Origin: Bacteroidia bacterium
GTDB taxonomy: Bacteria; Bacteroidota; Bacteroidia; B-17B0; Aurantibacillaceae
Direction: 5' to 3'
Assembly (NCBI GenBank): GCA_026003255.1
Contig: BPGX01000002.1
Location: forward strand, 310,001-374,000
Length of the DNA stretch: 64,000 bases
In this document: positions 17,946 through 27,827 of the stretch, in pieces
Layout: every line of letters begins with the position of its first letter
Numbering within the stretch: position 1 is the stretch's first letter
Translations under genes and position numbers: made by a program
Notes under the pieces: model-generated
Databases searched by the model: none
Told to the model about the DNA's origin: nothing
What the model saw: only the letters and a program-made list of their open reading frames with translations

Positions 17946-19970
17946 ATGCAGCGGTTTGCCCGCTATCCGTTATTACGTTTGTTGTTACCCTTCATTAGTG
18001 GAATATTGTTATATCTCTTTTTTTCTGAAAATTTAAGGTCATTCACTGTTTTTCAACAATTTTTGTTAGCATTGTCATTGCTTATCGTATTAGCAATACT
18101 CTTGATTATTCAATTGTATAAAAACATCCATTTAATCATTACTTTTTTTATTGATATTGCGTTAATTATTTTCGGATATGAGTTGTGTTATTTTCAGGAT
18201 TTGAGGAATTATGATACGTCTGTAAATCATCATCTGGTTGAAAATTTTCATCAACAAATACTTGTCAAGCCCTGTGACATCATCGTTCATAAAGAAAACT
18301 TTTCTCGTTTAGTGGTGGAATCTCACACTTTATTTGATACACAAAAAAGAACATATAAAACCATTAAAGGTAAAATAATGATATATTTTCCTGACGAATT
18401 AAATATAGATAGCATTTTTCATCCTAATAGATACTACTTGATTTCAGCAAAATTAAAAACAATCCTTCCTAATGAAAATCCGTATGCTTTCAATTATTCA
18501 GAGTATTTAAATCGTCAGGGAATTTATACAATTGCAAATATTAATAGTTTAAGTGAAATTATACCTCTAAACATAAAAGAAAAATGGAATATTCAGGAAT
18601 GGACACTCTTTGTGCGGCACAAAATAGTAGAATACTTTAAAACCAACATTTATTTAAGCGAACAGGCAAAAGCCATTGCATCTGCATTATTGACAGGATT
18701 TGATGATGAGATTGATAATCAAATTATTCAATCGTTTTCTCATTCAGGAACAATTCATATTTTATCCGTTTCAGGTTTTCATACAGGTTTATTGTTCTTG
18801 ATGATTACTTTTATTTTTAATCTTTTCGATCCATATAAAAAATGGCGATGGGCAAGAATTATCACGACCATTTTCATTTTATTTTTTTATGCATTTATGG
18901 CAGGATTCTCACCACCCATTGTTCGTGCTTCTATCATGCTTTCACTAATAGTAATTCAACAATATCTATACACAGATCGAATTATCCATCCTCTTAACAT
19001 CCTTGCAGCTGCTGCATTTTTTGTGTTGTTGTATAATCCTTTTTTCATTGATGATATTGGCTTTCTATTGAGTTTTTCTGCTATGATTGGAATTATCTAT
19101 TTTTCACCAAAATACATATTTGAAAACCAGATAGTGCAAAGCATCTGGGATATTGCGAGTATGTCCATTGGAGCACAAATTGGAACTTTACCTTTTGTGC
19201 TTTACTTTTTTCATAGTTTTAGTTTCTTATTCATTCTTTCAAATCTTCTTATTGTCCCACTTACTACAATCATAATGTTTATAGCCATACTAGCCCTTTT
19301 TCCAGTTCCTTTTTTCTCTCGTTATCTTAAATACTCTTATTAATTGGTTAATTACACTGAACACATTGTTTGACAAAAATTATTTTTATTACAACTGGTT
19401 TCATTTTACATGGTTTGATGCGATAATTTTATCCTTAATAATTGTCGTCTCAAGAGTTATTTTCCAAAAAATAGTTGATAAAGAATGGCATTGGATAAAA
19501 ATGGTTCAATGGGTTTTAGTGGTTTCAACATTCTGGAATTTTGGCCCATTGGATGATATCTGTTAAAGAAAACAAGCAACAAAAATTCGCATTATATGTG
19601 GAGAAAAACAAACCTTATTATTGGATTGAAAAAGTACCAACATATTTATTTTAATTTCCTTGATTCCACAGCATTAGAAAGATGGGGAAAAAATTTATTG
19701 TTGAAAAAATGTATTGACAAATATTCTGACTTTGCATTCAATTATGTTCAATTTAAAAACAAAAATATATTGATTATTAAAGAATGGAAAGATACTATGC
19801 TATTAAAAAGTACTCAACCGAATGTAATAATATGGTGCATCAAAAAAATGCCCTCAAAAAGTTTAATTCCTGAAAGCACTAAAAAAGTATATTGTGTAAA
19901 TGGTAAAGTTATTAACGAGAATGAAAAAGTACTTGTTATGAAGAATGGACAATATATTGAATTTGAATAA
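17946..19970 (+). CDS. comEC: ComEC/Rec2 competence protein (three +1 insertions)
   Basis: The DNA-uptake channel protein ComEC. The first segment (to about 19310) has the N-terminal DUF4131 region and the competence domain, with the typical IHILSVSGFHTGLLF and FSPPIVRASIMLS. It then breaks near a six-T run at 19310-19315. A second frame continues from about 19316 (VILNTLINWLITLNTLFD) to about 19540, a third from about 19542 (MISVKENKQQKFALYVEKN) to about 19645, and the first frame resumes (FNFLDSTALERWGKN) to 19970. Each step is one extra base. The corrected length is about 673 residues, the usual size for Bacteroidota ComEC proteins without a complete beta-lactamase domain. If the insertions are real, the gene is dead. 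Confidence 0.78.
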
Positions 19971-19979
19971 TGATATTAT

Positions 19980-22900
19980 TTAAAACGTCCTATTAATACT
20001 TACCATCCATCGCCATTGAAAATAATCTTTCTCGGCATAAGGCAAACGATTCAAAAATACAGGCATATCAAAACGTATAGTAAATGGCTTAACTTCTGTG
20101 AGTGGTCCCCATTTTTTTATCGTTAATGCAATACCGGCCCCTGCATCTGCAAGAACACCCACATATTTCCACACATAAGTAGAAACAATCATTGATTGTA
20201 CCAATATCTCCAAATAAATATGGCTGAAGTTTTATGTCATCGTCCAATTTCTTAATCTTCAGAAAAGAAAATAATCGAGTAAACTCCAACTCTGCATTTA
20301 ATGAAGCCCCCCGACAACCCTAAAAAGTTATAAACTAAAGTTCCATCTCTGTCTTGCACCGGTAAAACATATCCATTATATCCTCTCAAATTTAAACCAC
20401 CTCCCAACGCAAAATGATTAGTAACCGCACCATACTTTATCCAATCCGGTGGAATAATACCCATACTGCGTGTAAACTTATTATCCATCATTTCTTCCGG
20501 GCTGGCACCTGCCACATATAATGCTGATTCACCCGGTATGAAACTACCCATTCCATGCTGAGCAAATGCACGAGTATGCAAATCAAACTTCCAGAGTTTA
20601 AATCTTAAAATATTCTGTATGCGAACATAAGAATAATCAACCCAACTTGAAAAAGCAGATGCCCTTAAATCTATTGAAAACTGTCCTTTTACATTATTAT
20701 GTCCATAGTTTTGCTCCACACCAAAATGAAAAGAGCCATTCAATACATTACGAGACCACAAATACGAATTAAATAAATACACAGAATCTCTCCATTGATC
20801 ACGCCATATTGCTTTGTAATAAATATACAATCTGGTTTGTTGATTATTATAAAACTTTTCCAGCCCCAAACTCGCTAATTTCAAGCCATCTATGAACCTA
20901 CCATCTGCAAACAAATATGTTTGTTTCCCTAAAAAGTTCAATCTGGTTTTATAGTTGAACAAAAAAGAAAACGGATAAAATCGATTTCGTGGAACTGCAT
21001 CATCTAAATAATTCTGAACAAACCCCGTATTAAAGTATAAGGTAGCATCAAAGACATTCTTAAACTTTAAATAATCCCCTGTCAAATTAGCACCTACCTT
21101 GATACCATCAAATCCATTATACCACAAAACAGGAAAAAGTTTCATTTCATAGATCTTCCAATTGACCGGCTTATACACCTTCCAGTCAAAATTCACTTCG
21201 TATTTTTTGGAATTTGGATAATAATTATTCGTCCAATCTACATCTGCAAGGCGATAACTCGGATCAATTATTAACTGCTTAATACCATTATCTTTTCCAA
21301 GATTTAATGTAGTTGTGTACGTTGTTTTTAATTTATGTCCCCATCCTATCCATCTTGGCAAAACATTTGCATTGGTGGGCTTTACAAACCAATTATTCGG
21401 AATGTGGTAATGAATGGCAGAATCATTTTTATCTATAACAGTAAAATCAATTGGCATTTGCATTTCACCTTTTCTTTTGAATGTTACTTTGTATTGCCCA
21501 TTTCCAATACGTTTCACACGCGAAACTTTATAATCAATTGTTTTGGTTGTTTCTAACCATTGATCAAAAAACCAATTCAAGTCCGTTTTAGTATATTCAA
21601 TAATGGTTTCTCTAAAATCTTCGGGATAAGGATGTGCAAATTTCCATTTGTGAAAATAATACTGCATGGCTTCATCAAACAATTTTCGTCCAAGAATATA
21701 TTCTAAATTTTTCAACATGGTTGCTGTTTTGAAGTATACCAAACTATATCCTCCACCGTGACGAATTCCCCCATTAAAATCATCGCTGTGTGTATTCAAG
21801 GGCATATCAAATTGTTGCATCACCACATAATTGTAATATGGATTATACACAGAAGCATCCATTTCTCTAATCGGATCAAAGGAAAGTTTCTCATATTTAT
21901 TTTGTGGAAGATGATTGTAAGAAAATGGTCCGTCTATTTGTTGATAAGTGTCAGCTGTGTAAAATTGAGTAAATCCTTCATCTAAAAATGCTCTGTATGT
22001 TTCATTACTGCCCACCATTCCATAAAACCAATTGTGCGTCATTTCATGCACCAGAAGAGTTCTGTAAAATGGATCAAAACCGCCGTCCAATGTAAGCATC
22101 GGATATTCCATCCCATCCTGTGCATCCGCACAAATCATTTTCGGATAATAATATGGTCCAATATTTTTAGAATTGACGGCAATGATTTTGGTCATGTAAT
22201 CGGTGGCATTTAACCAACCAATCGCATGCGGTTCTTGTACCAAAGCAATACAACGAATACCATTATAAATTTTTTCATCAATTCTATACGTAGGATCGGC
22301 TGTATATGCTACATCATGAACATTAATGGCACTGAACTTCCATGTTTTATATTTTCCAGTCGGTTTAATAATTTCAGAAGGTGGTGAATTAAACGGTTTG
22401 TTTTTAAAGTTAGACAAATCTAACTTTTTTCTTAATTCTTCAGGCAATGCTTCTTTTTCATTCAACAAAATACCTGTACCATCTAAAACATATTGTTCCG
22501 GTAAAGACAATTCAACATAGTACGATCCGAAATCGCCATAAAATTCATGATCCATGTGTTGATGTGTATCCCATTTCATTTTATGATCATAAACAGAAAT
22601 TCTCGGATACCAATGCACAATATCATAATGCTTATATCCAAAAGATTCAAACATCTTCATTCTATTGCGAATTGCCTCTTTATCAAAATAGGTTCTAAAC
22701 TTAATTTTAATAACAATGGAATCATTTGGTAATAAAGGAAATTCTAATGGTACTCTCATAACAGTGTTATCAATTTCATAATTTTTGATTCTTTGATTTA
22801 CCTTAATTGTATCGCACACTACAGAATAGGATTCTTTGATAGTATTAGCATCAACTGCCTGGATATTCATAATTGAATCACATTGATTAAGAATTTTTCG

Positions 22901-23296
22901 TTCAATCAGTATTTCCACTACTTCTGTACCCAGATTATTTTCTCTGTATTTACCATATTTCAAGGGAATACGATTGTTTTTGTATAAATCAGATAAATAG
23001 GAATTTTTACATTGAGCGTTATTATACAAGTGAAAAAATAATTCATTCAGTTTATCAGGCGAATTATTCCAATAAATAATTTCTTCATATCCATCAATAA
23101 TATTTGTTGTGTCGTTTAACTTTGCATAAATATTGTAGTGAACATCTTGTTGCCAATAAGCCGCATGCGGTTTGCGATTTTTCCAGTACAATGGATTTTC
23201 TTGGCTTCTATATTGCAAATATTCTTTTTGTGAATAAATACTTAAAGAAAAAGCTAACTCTAATAATAAAACAGTTATAGAGTGTTTTCTCAACAT
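19980..23296 (-). CDS. M1-family metallopeptidase with C-terminal barrel-like region (two +1 insertions)
   Basis: A large secreted gluzincin peptidase. The signal peptide (LRKHSITVLLLELAFSLSIYSQ) supports ATG 23296. The zinc site is HEMTH (417-421) with Glu440 in AFLDEG, matching HExxH-x18-E. After the catalytic part the C-terminal third is beta-rich and aromatic. The frame breaks in a six-C run (six G on the coding strand) at 20307-20312; removing one base gives LSGASLNAELEFTRLFSF. It breaks again near 20185-20200 before STYVWKYVGVLADAGAGIA and ends at 19980 (WRWMVSINRTF). The corrected length is about 1104 residues. It likely trims peptides outside the cytoplasm. Confidence 0.82.
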
Positions 23297-23307
23297 ATTT
23301 TTTTGAG

Positions 23308-23315
23308 CAAATGTA
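23308..23315 (-). promoter_or_regulatory. -7 element (TACATTTG) for the M1 peptidase gene
   Basis: An exact TAnnTTTG match 11 bases before the ATG at 23296. It forms a compact divergent promoter pair with the photolyase element at 23352. Confidence 0.55.
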
Positions 23316-23351
23316 AAGAAAATTTGAGAATACAGAATAGGAAGAATCAAC

Positions 23352-23359
23352 TACATTTG
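23352..23359 (+). promoter_or_regulatory. -7 element (TACATTTG) for the photolyase gene
   Basis: An exact TAnnTTTG match nine bases before the ATG at 23369. It excludes the longer in-frame start at 23282 and implies a very short mRNA leader. Confidence 0.6.
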
Positions 23360-23368
23360 CGAAAAAAA

Positions 23369-24682
23369 ATGAAAGATACTGTTGTATTATTTTGGTTTAG
23401 AAGGGATTTAAGAATAAATGACAATCATGCATTATATCGGGCATTACAAAGCGATTGGCCAGTAGTACCAATATTTATTTTTGATAAAAACATCCTGAAT
23501 TCTCTTCCCATGAATGATAAAAGAGTAAATTACATTTACGATACCCTCTATCAATTAAACCATGAATTGTTTACAAAATATCAGTCAGGCATTGAGTTTT
23601 ATTATGACTACCCCGAAAGTGCTTTTGAACAACTTATTGAAAAATACAATGTAGTTGGTGTATATACTAACAAAGATTATGAACCTTATGCTATTCAAAG
23701 AGATAAAACAATTCGAGAATTCCTGCAAATGAGAGGTATAGAATTATTTTTATGCAAAGACCATGTTATATTTGAAGAAAATGAGATACTAAAATCCGAT
23801 GGTAAAATATACAATGTATACACACATTATTCAAAAGCATGGAAGAACAGATTTCAAGAAGTTTATTCCACAGGATTGAATACTTTTCCGTCAGAAAAAT
23901 ACCTTCACAATCTACTCAAACGAGACGAACCTTCCATACTTCCATCATTAAAATCTATGAATTTTGAAAAAGTTAATTACGTTCTCAAACCTTTGAATAT
24001 ATCAGACGAACTACTTCATAACTATGCTACATCCAGAGATAGAATTGATGCTGAAAATGGAACAACCAATGCCAGTGTTTATTTAAGATTTGGAACAATT
24101 AGCACAAGAGAATTAGTAAATATCGCAATGAAAAATAATTTAAAACTATTAGACGAACTTATTTGGCGCGAGTTCTATCAGATGATATTATTCCACTATC
24201 CAGAAAGTAGTATTCAAAATTTCAAAAGCGATTATTCTATCCAATGGGAAAATAATGAAACATACTTTGAATTGTGGAAAGAAGGAAAAACCGGCTTTCC
24301 GATTATTGATGCAGCAATGAGAGAACTCAACGAAACGGGCTACATGCACAATCGGTGCAGAATGATTGTAGCCAATTTTCTAACAAAGATATTACTGATA
24401 GATTGGCGCTGGGGCGAGAAATACTTTGCAGAAAAATTGATGGACTACGAAATGGCATCAAATGTTGGAAATTGGCAATGGTCCGCTGGAACAGGTGTAG
24501 GCGCTGCTCCATATTTCAGAATATTTAATCCATATTTACAACAAGAAAAATTTGACCCGGAGTATAAGTATGTGAAGAAATGGATTGACAACTTTAATCC
24601 AGAAAATTATATCAAACCAATAGTTGATTATGAAAAAAGAAGGTCTGTATTTTTGAGAAAACGACCACTCATTAAACAATAA
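23369..24682 (+). CDS. phr: Deoxyribodipyrimidine photolyase
   Basis: A 437-residue class I CPD photolyase, repairing UV-induced pyrimidine dimers with light. The N-terminal alpha/beta domain begins VVLFWFRRDLRINDNHAL. The C-terminal FAD-binding domain has TTNASVYLRFGTISTREL, LIWREFYQM, MRELNETGYMHNRCRM and ASNVGNWQWSAGTGVGAAPY, with the tryptophans expected for electron transfer. Length and order are normal. It is divergent from the M1 peptidase gene; bioF follows after about 47 bases with its own promoter element. Confidence 0.97.
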   Translation: MKDTVVLFWFRRDLRINDNHALYRALQSDWPVVPIFIFDKNILNSLPMNDKRVNYIYDTLYQLNHELFTKYQSGIEFYYDYPESAFEQLIEKYNVVGVYTNKDYEPYAIQRDKTIREFLQMRGIELFLCKDHVIFEENEILKSDGKIYNVYTHYSKAWKNRFQEVYSTGLNTFPSEKYLHNLLKRDEPSILPSLKSMNFEKVNYVLKPLNISDELLHNYATSRDRIDAENGTTNASVYLRFGTISTRELVNIAMKNNLKLLDELIWREFYQMILFHYPESSIQNFKSDYSIQWENNETYFELWKEGKTGFPIIDAAMRELNETGYMHNRCRMIVANFLTKILLIDWRWGEKYFAEKLMDYEMASNVGNWQWSAGTGVGAAPYFRIFNPYLQQEKFDPEYKYVKKWIDNFNPENYIKPIVDYEKRRSVFLRKRPLIKQ

Positions 24683-24715
24683 AAATCATTCTCGAATACT
24701 GTGTGCGTTTTTTAA

Positions 24716-24723
24716 TACTTTTG
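24716..24723 (+). promoter_or_regulatory. -7 element (TACTTTTG) for the bioFDA operon
   Basis: An exact TAnnTTTG match six bases before the first of two adjacent in-frame ATGs (24730 and 24733). No BirA-like palindrome is obvious around it. Confidence 0.55.
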
Positions 24724-24729
24724 CCAACA

Positions 24730-25857
24730 ATGATGACTAACTTTCCTAACAAATGGCTAAAAAAATATAACGAATCCTTTAAAAGAGGTTTAACTGACAT
24801 TACACAATTTCATATCGACTTTGGAAGTAACGATTATCTCGGTTTTGCAAAACATTCCATTTTAAAAAAAATCATCAAAAAAAATTTTGATCAACTTCAC
24901 TTTCAAGGTAGCACAGGATCTAGATTGATAAGTGGAAATAGAAAGTTTATTGAAGAAATTGAGCATACGATTGCTGAATGGCATAATGCAGAAGCCGCTA
25001 TCATATATCCGTCTGCTTATCAGGCAAATACCGGACTATTCTCAAGTATAGCCGATAGAAATGATCTATATTTGATAGATGAAAATGTTCATGCTTCTAT
25101 TTATGACGGTATTAGATTAAGCTATGCAAAACATTATAAGTTTAAGCATAATGATTTTAAACATCTGAAAAAACTAATTGATAAATACTATTCCACATAT
25201 CACACAATTTATATTGTTATAGAAGCTCTTTACTCAATGGACGGTGATAGCCCTGATATTACTGAATTATTAAAATTCATAGATAATAAAAAAACATTCC
25301 TGATAGTAGATGAAGCCCATAGTTTTGGTGTCTTTGGTGAAAAACATCTTGGTCTGTTCAACGATAAATCCATTGCTCAACATTGCACGGCCAGAATTAT
25401 CGGATACGGCAAAGCAGCAGGATTTTCAGGGAGCGCAATCATTGGTTCAAATATCCTGAAAAAATACCTCATCAACTTCTCTCGTTCTTTCATCTATACT
25501 ACTGCCCTTCCTCTCTATCATTATCAACTAATTTTTTACCTATATGATGAAATCATTAACCAATCTGAACTATATCAAAAACAACTTCAACAAAACATTA
25601 ACTTCTTTTTGAAACAAACATTCTCATATACGCAATATTCTAAAAATCCTTCTCCTATTCAATATATTAAAATCAATGCTTGCAATTCTTCTTCTATTCA
25701 GGAAATTCTTTATTCAAATAATATTTTCGCAAAAGTAATTTTGCCCCCTACCGTTGCAGCAGGTAACGAAAGAATTCGTATCTCCTTACATGCTTTTAAT
25801 TCTGAAAGTGAAATTCTCCAGCTTATTCAGGTTTTAAATTCAATAAACAATGCCTAA
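24730..25857 (+). CDS. bioF: 8-amino-7-oxononanoate synthase
   Basis: A 375-residue PLP enzyme of the alpha-oxoamine synthase family. It condenses pimeloyl-ACP/CoA with alanine in biotin synthesis. Motifs are SNDYLGFAKH, GSTGSRLISGN, the substrate-site DEAHSFGVFG and the PLP lysine in RIIGYGKAAGFSG (Lys228). I use ATG 24730 (or 24733) because the promoter element lies just upstream and excludes 24703. Its stop overlaps the bioD start by eight bases, so translation is probably coupled. Confidence 0.95.
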   Translation: MMTNFPNKWLKKYNESFKRGLTDITQFHIDFGSNDYLGFAKHSILKKIIKKNFDQLHFQGSTGSRLISGNRKFIEEIEHTIAEWHNAEAAIIYPSAYQANTGLFSSIADRNDLYLIDENVHASIYDGIRLSYAKHYKFKHNDFKHLKKLIDKYYSTYHTIYIVIEALYSMDGDSPDITELLKFIDNKKTFLIVDEAHSFGVFGEKHLGLFNDKSIAQHCTARIIGYGKAAGFSGSAIIGSNILKKYLINFSRSFIYTTALPLYHYQLIFYLYDEIINQSELYQKQLQQNINFFLKQTFSYTQYSKNPSPIQYIKINACNSSSIQEILYSNNIFAKVILPPTVAAGNERIRISLHAFNSESEILQLIQVLNSINNA

Positions 25858-26482
25858 ACATTACTTTGTAACAGGTATTAGCACAGGTGTTGGAAAGACC
25901 GTTATCAGCGCTTTATTTTGTGAGCACTTCAAAGCGGATTACTTCAAACCTGTACAAACTGGCTATCCGCCCGATCGAGACAGTGAATGGATTAAACAAA
26001 TTGTATCATACAACATCATCACTCATCCCGAAAATTATTTATTGAAATTACCAGCATCGCCTCATCTGGCTGCTCAACGAGAAAATGTTGTCATAGATTT
26101 TAATAAAATTCATTTACCGGATACTTCTAATACACTCATTTTAGAAGGCGCCGGCGGTTTATTAGTTCCATTAAATGAACAATTTTACATCGCTGATTTG
26201 ATAAAAAAATTTCAATCCGAATGTATATTAGTTGTCTCTAATTATTTGGGTTGCATCAATCATTCATTACTAAGCTTATACTACCTTTACAATGAAAACA
26301 TTCCAGTGAAATGCGTGGTATTTAATGGAAACTTTGAAGAAGAAGTAAAGCATGCTATTTTGAACAAGATAAAAAAATCTACTATAATTATTCGCATTCC
26401 ACGCTTTGAAAATCTTGATAGATCAACATTTCAGCAATTATTTTCCATTTTCAAAAATGAAATGAGTCGCTATGAATTATAA
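25850..26482 (+). CDS. bioD: Dethiobiotin synthetase
   Basis: A 210-residue P-loop carboxylase-type ligase that closes the ureido ring of biotin using CO2 and ATP. The N-terminal P-loop is VTGISTGVGKTVIS; YFKPVQTGYPPD is the diaminopelargonate-binding segment; LEGAGGLLVPLNE is the typical later motif. It overlaps bioF upstream by eight bases and bioA downstream by eleven, giving a tightly coupled F-D-A order. Confidence 0.95.
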   Translation: MPKHYFVTGISTGVGKTVISALFCEHFKADYFKPVQTGYPPDRDSEWIKQIVSYNIITHPENYLLKLPASPHLAAQRENVVIDFNKIHLPDTSNTLILEGAGGLLVPLNEQFYIADLIKKFQSECILVVSNYLGCINHSLLSLYYLYNENIPVKCVVFNGNFEEEVKHAILNKIKKSTIIIRIPRFENLDRSTFQQLFSIFKNEMSRYEL

Positions 26483-27764
26483 TCAATTAGACAAACAACT
26501 CATCTGGCATCCGTTTACACATTTGAAATATCAAAAAGAAAACATCTTAATCACAAAAGCAAAAGGGGTCTATCTGTATACAAATGATGGCAGAAAAATC
26601 ATTGATGGCATTGGTAGTTGGTGGGTCAATGTCCACGGGCATTCTCATCCGTATATTGTAAAACGTTTGAAAGAACAATTAAGTCAAATGGAACATTGTA
26701 TTTTCAGTGGTTTTACACATATCCCTGCAATTGAACTAGCCCAAAAACTTTCCAAAATTGTACCTGTAAAACAACCGAAAGTTTTTTATTCCGATAATGG
26801 TTCAACTTCCGTTGAAGTAGCCATTAAAATGGCTTTGCAATACTTTTTTAATCTCAATCAAAAAAACAAAGCAAAAGTTATTGCCTTTCGGAATGCCTAT
26901 CACGGCGACACTTTTGGTGGTATGAGTGTAGCTGAACGAAATGTGTTTAACTTACCTTTCAAGAAAAATTTATTTCAAACATATTTTATCGATATCCCCA
27001 CTGAAAAAAATTTTCACAAAGTCAAACAACAATTATTGAAACATCTTGCCAAACAAAATGTGGCTGCATTTATCTACGAGCCGATCATTCAAGGTGCTGC
27101 AGGAATGATAATGTATGACGCAAAATTTTTAGATGAACTTATAGCAATTTGTCAACAACATCAAGTTATCTGCATTGCAGATGAAGTATTTACGGGATTT
27201 GGTAAAACAGGAAAATTATTTGCGAGTGATTACTTAAAACACAAGCCCGACATTATGTGTTTGTCTAAGGGGCTAACCGGTGGATTTTTACCATTAGGTG
27301 TCACTGTTGCCAACAAGAGAATTTACGATGCATTTGTACAGGATGATAAAACAAAAACATTCTTTCACGGGCATAGTTTTACTGCTAATCCGTTGATGTG
27401 TACCTCCGCACTGGCTAACATTGAGTTAATTGAAAAAAGTGATTTTTTAGAAAAGATTCGACAACTGGAAAAATCTCATCGGGAATTTGCTATGAGTATC
27501 AAAAATCATCCCGTTGTAAAAGACGTTCGTTACAAAGGTCTTGTGTTGGCTCTTGAAATTCAAACAAAAGACAAAACACATTATCTCAACGAATTATCAA
27601 AAGAAATTGAAACCTTTTTTATTCAAAAAAACATCTTGTTAAGACCACTCGGCAATGTGCTATATCTTGTTCCACCAGTATGCATTACCCAAAAACAACT
27701 TTCATATATTTACACAACCATCAAAGAATTTTTAGTCAAATTATCCACAAAATCATTTTCATAA
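26472..27764 (+). CDS. bioA: Adenosylmethionine-8-amino-7-oxononanoate aminotransferase
   Basis: A 430-residue class III PLP aminotransferase that converts 8-amino-7-oxononanoate to diaminopelargonate, using S-adenosylmethionine as amino donor. It begins WHPFTHLKYQKENILI and has GIGSWWVNVHGH, FYSDNGSTSVEVAIKMA, AYHGDTFGGMSV, IADEVFTGFGKTG and the PLP lysine in CLSKGLTGGFLPLG (Lys266). This is the last of the three clustered biotin genes; bioB and bioC are not in the window. Confidence 0.96.
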   Translation: MNYNQLDKQLIWHPFTHLKYQKENILITKAKGVYLYTNDGRKIIDGIGSWWVNVHGHSHPYIVKRLKEQLSQMEHCIFSGFTHIPAIELAQKLSKIVPVKQPKVFYSDNGSTSVEVAIKMALQYFFNLNQKNKAKVIAFRNAYHGDTFGGMSVAERNVFNLPFKKNLFQTYFIDIPTEKNFHKVKQQLLKHLAKQNVAAFIYEPIIQGAAGMIMYDAKFLDELIAICQQHQVICIADEVFTGFGKTGKLFASDYLKHKPDIMCLSKGLTGGFLPLGVTVANKRIYDAFVQDDKTKTFFHGHSFTANPLMCTSALANIELIEKSDFLEKIRQLEKSHREFAMSIKNHPVVKDVRYKGLVLALEIQTKDKTHYLNELSKEIETFFIQKNILLRPLGNVLYLVPPVCITQKQLSYIYTTIKEFLVKLSTKSFS

Positions 27765-27827
27765 AAAATACAAACACTATTGAGCACTTCATTGATTGTT
27801 CTATAAATTTACGCAAAAACTTTTAAT

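Noticed and set aside
19366-19566. An independent small membrane protein downstream of ComEC.
   Set aside because: It continues the ComEC sequence in another frame, at the position expected after one inserted base.
24683-24729. BirA operator at the bioF promoter.
   Set aside because: No palindrome of the right kind is visible around the -7 element.
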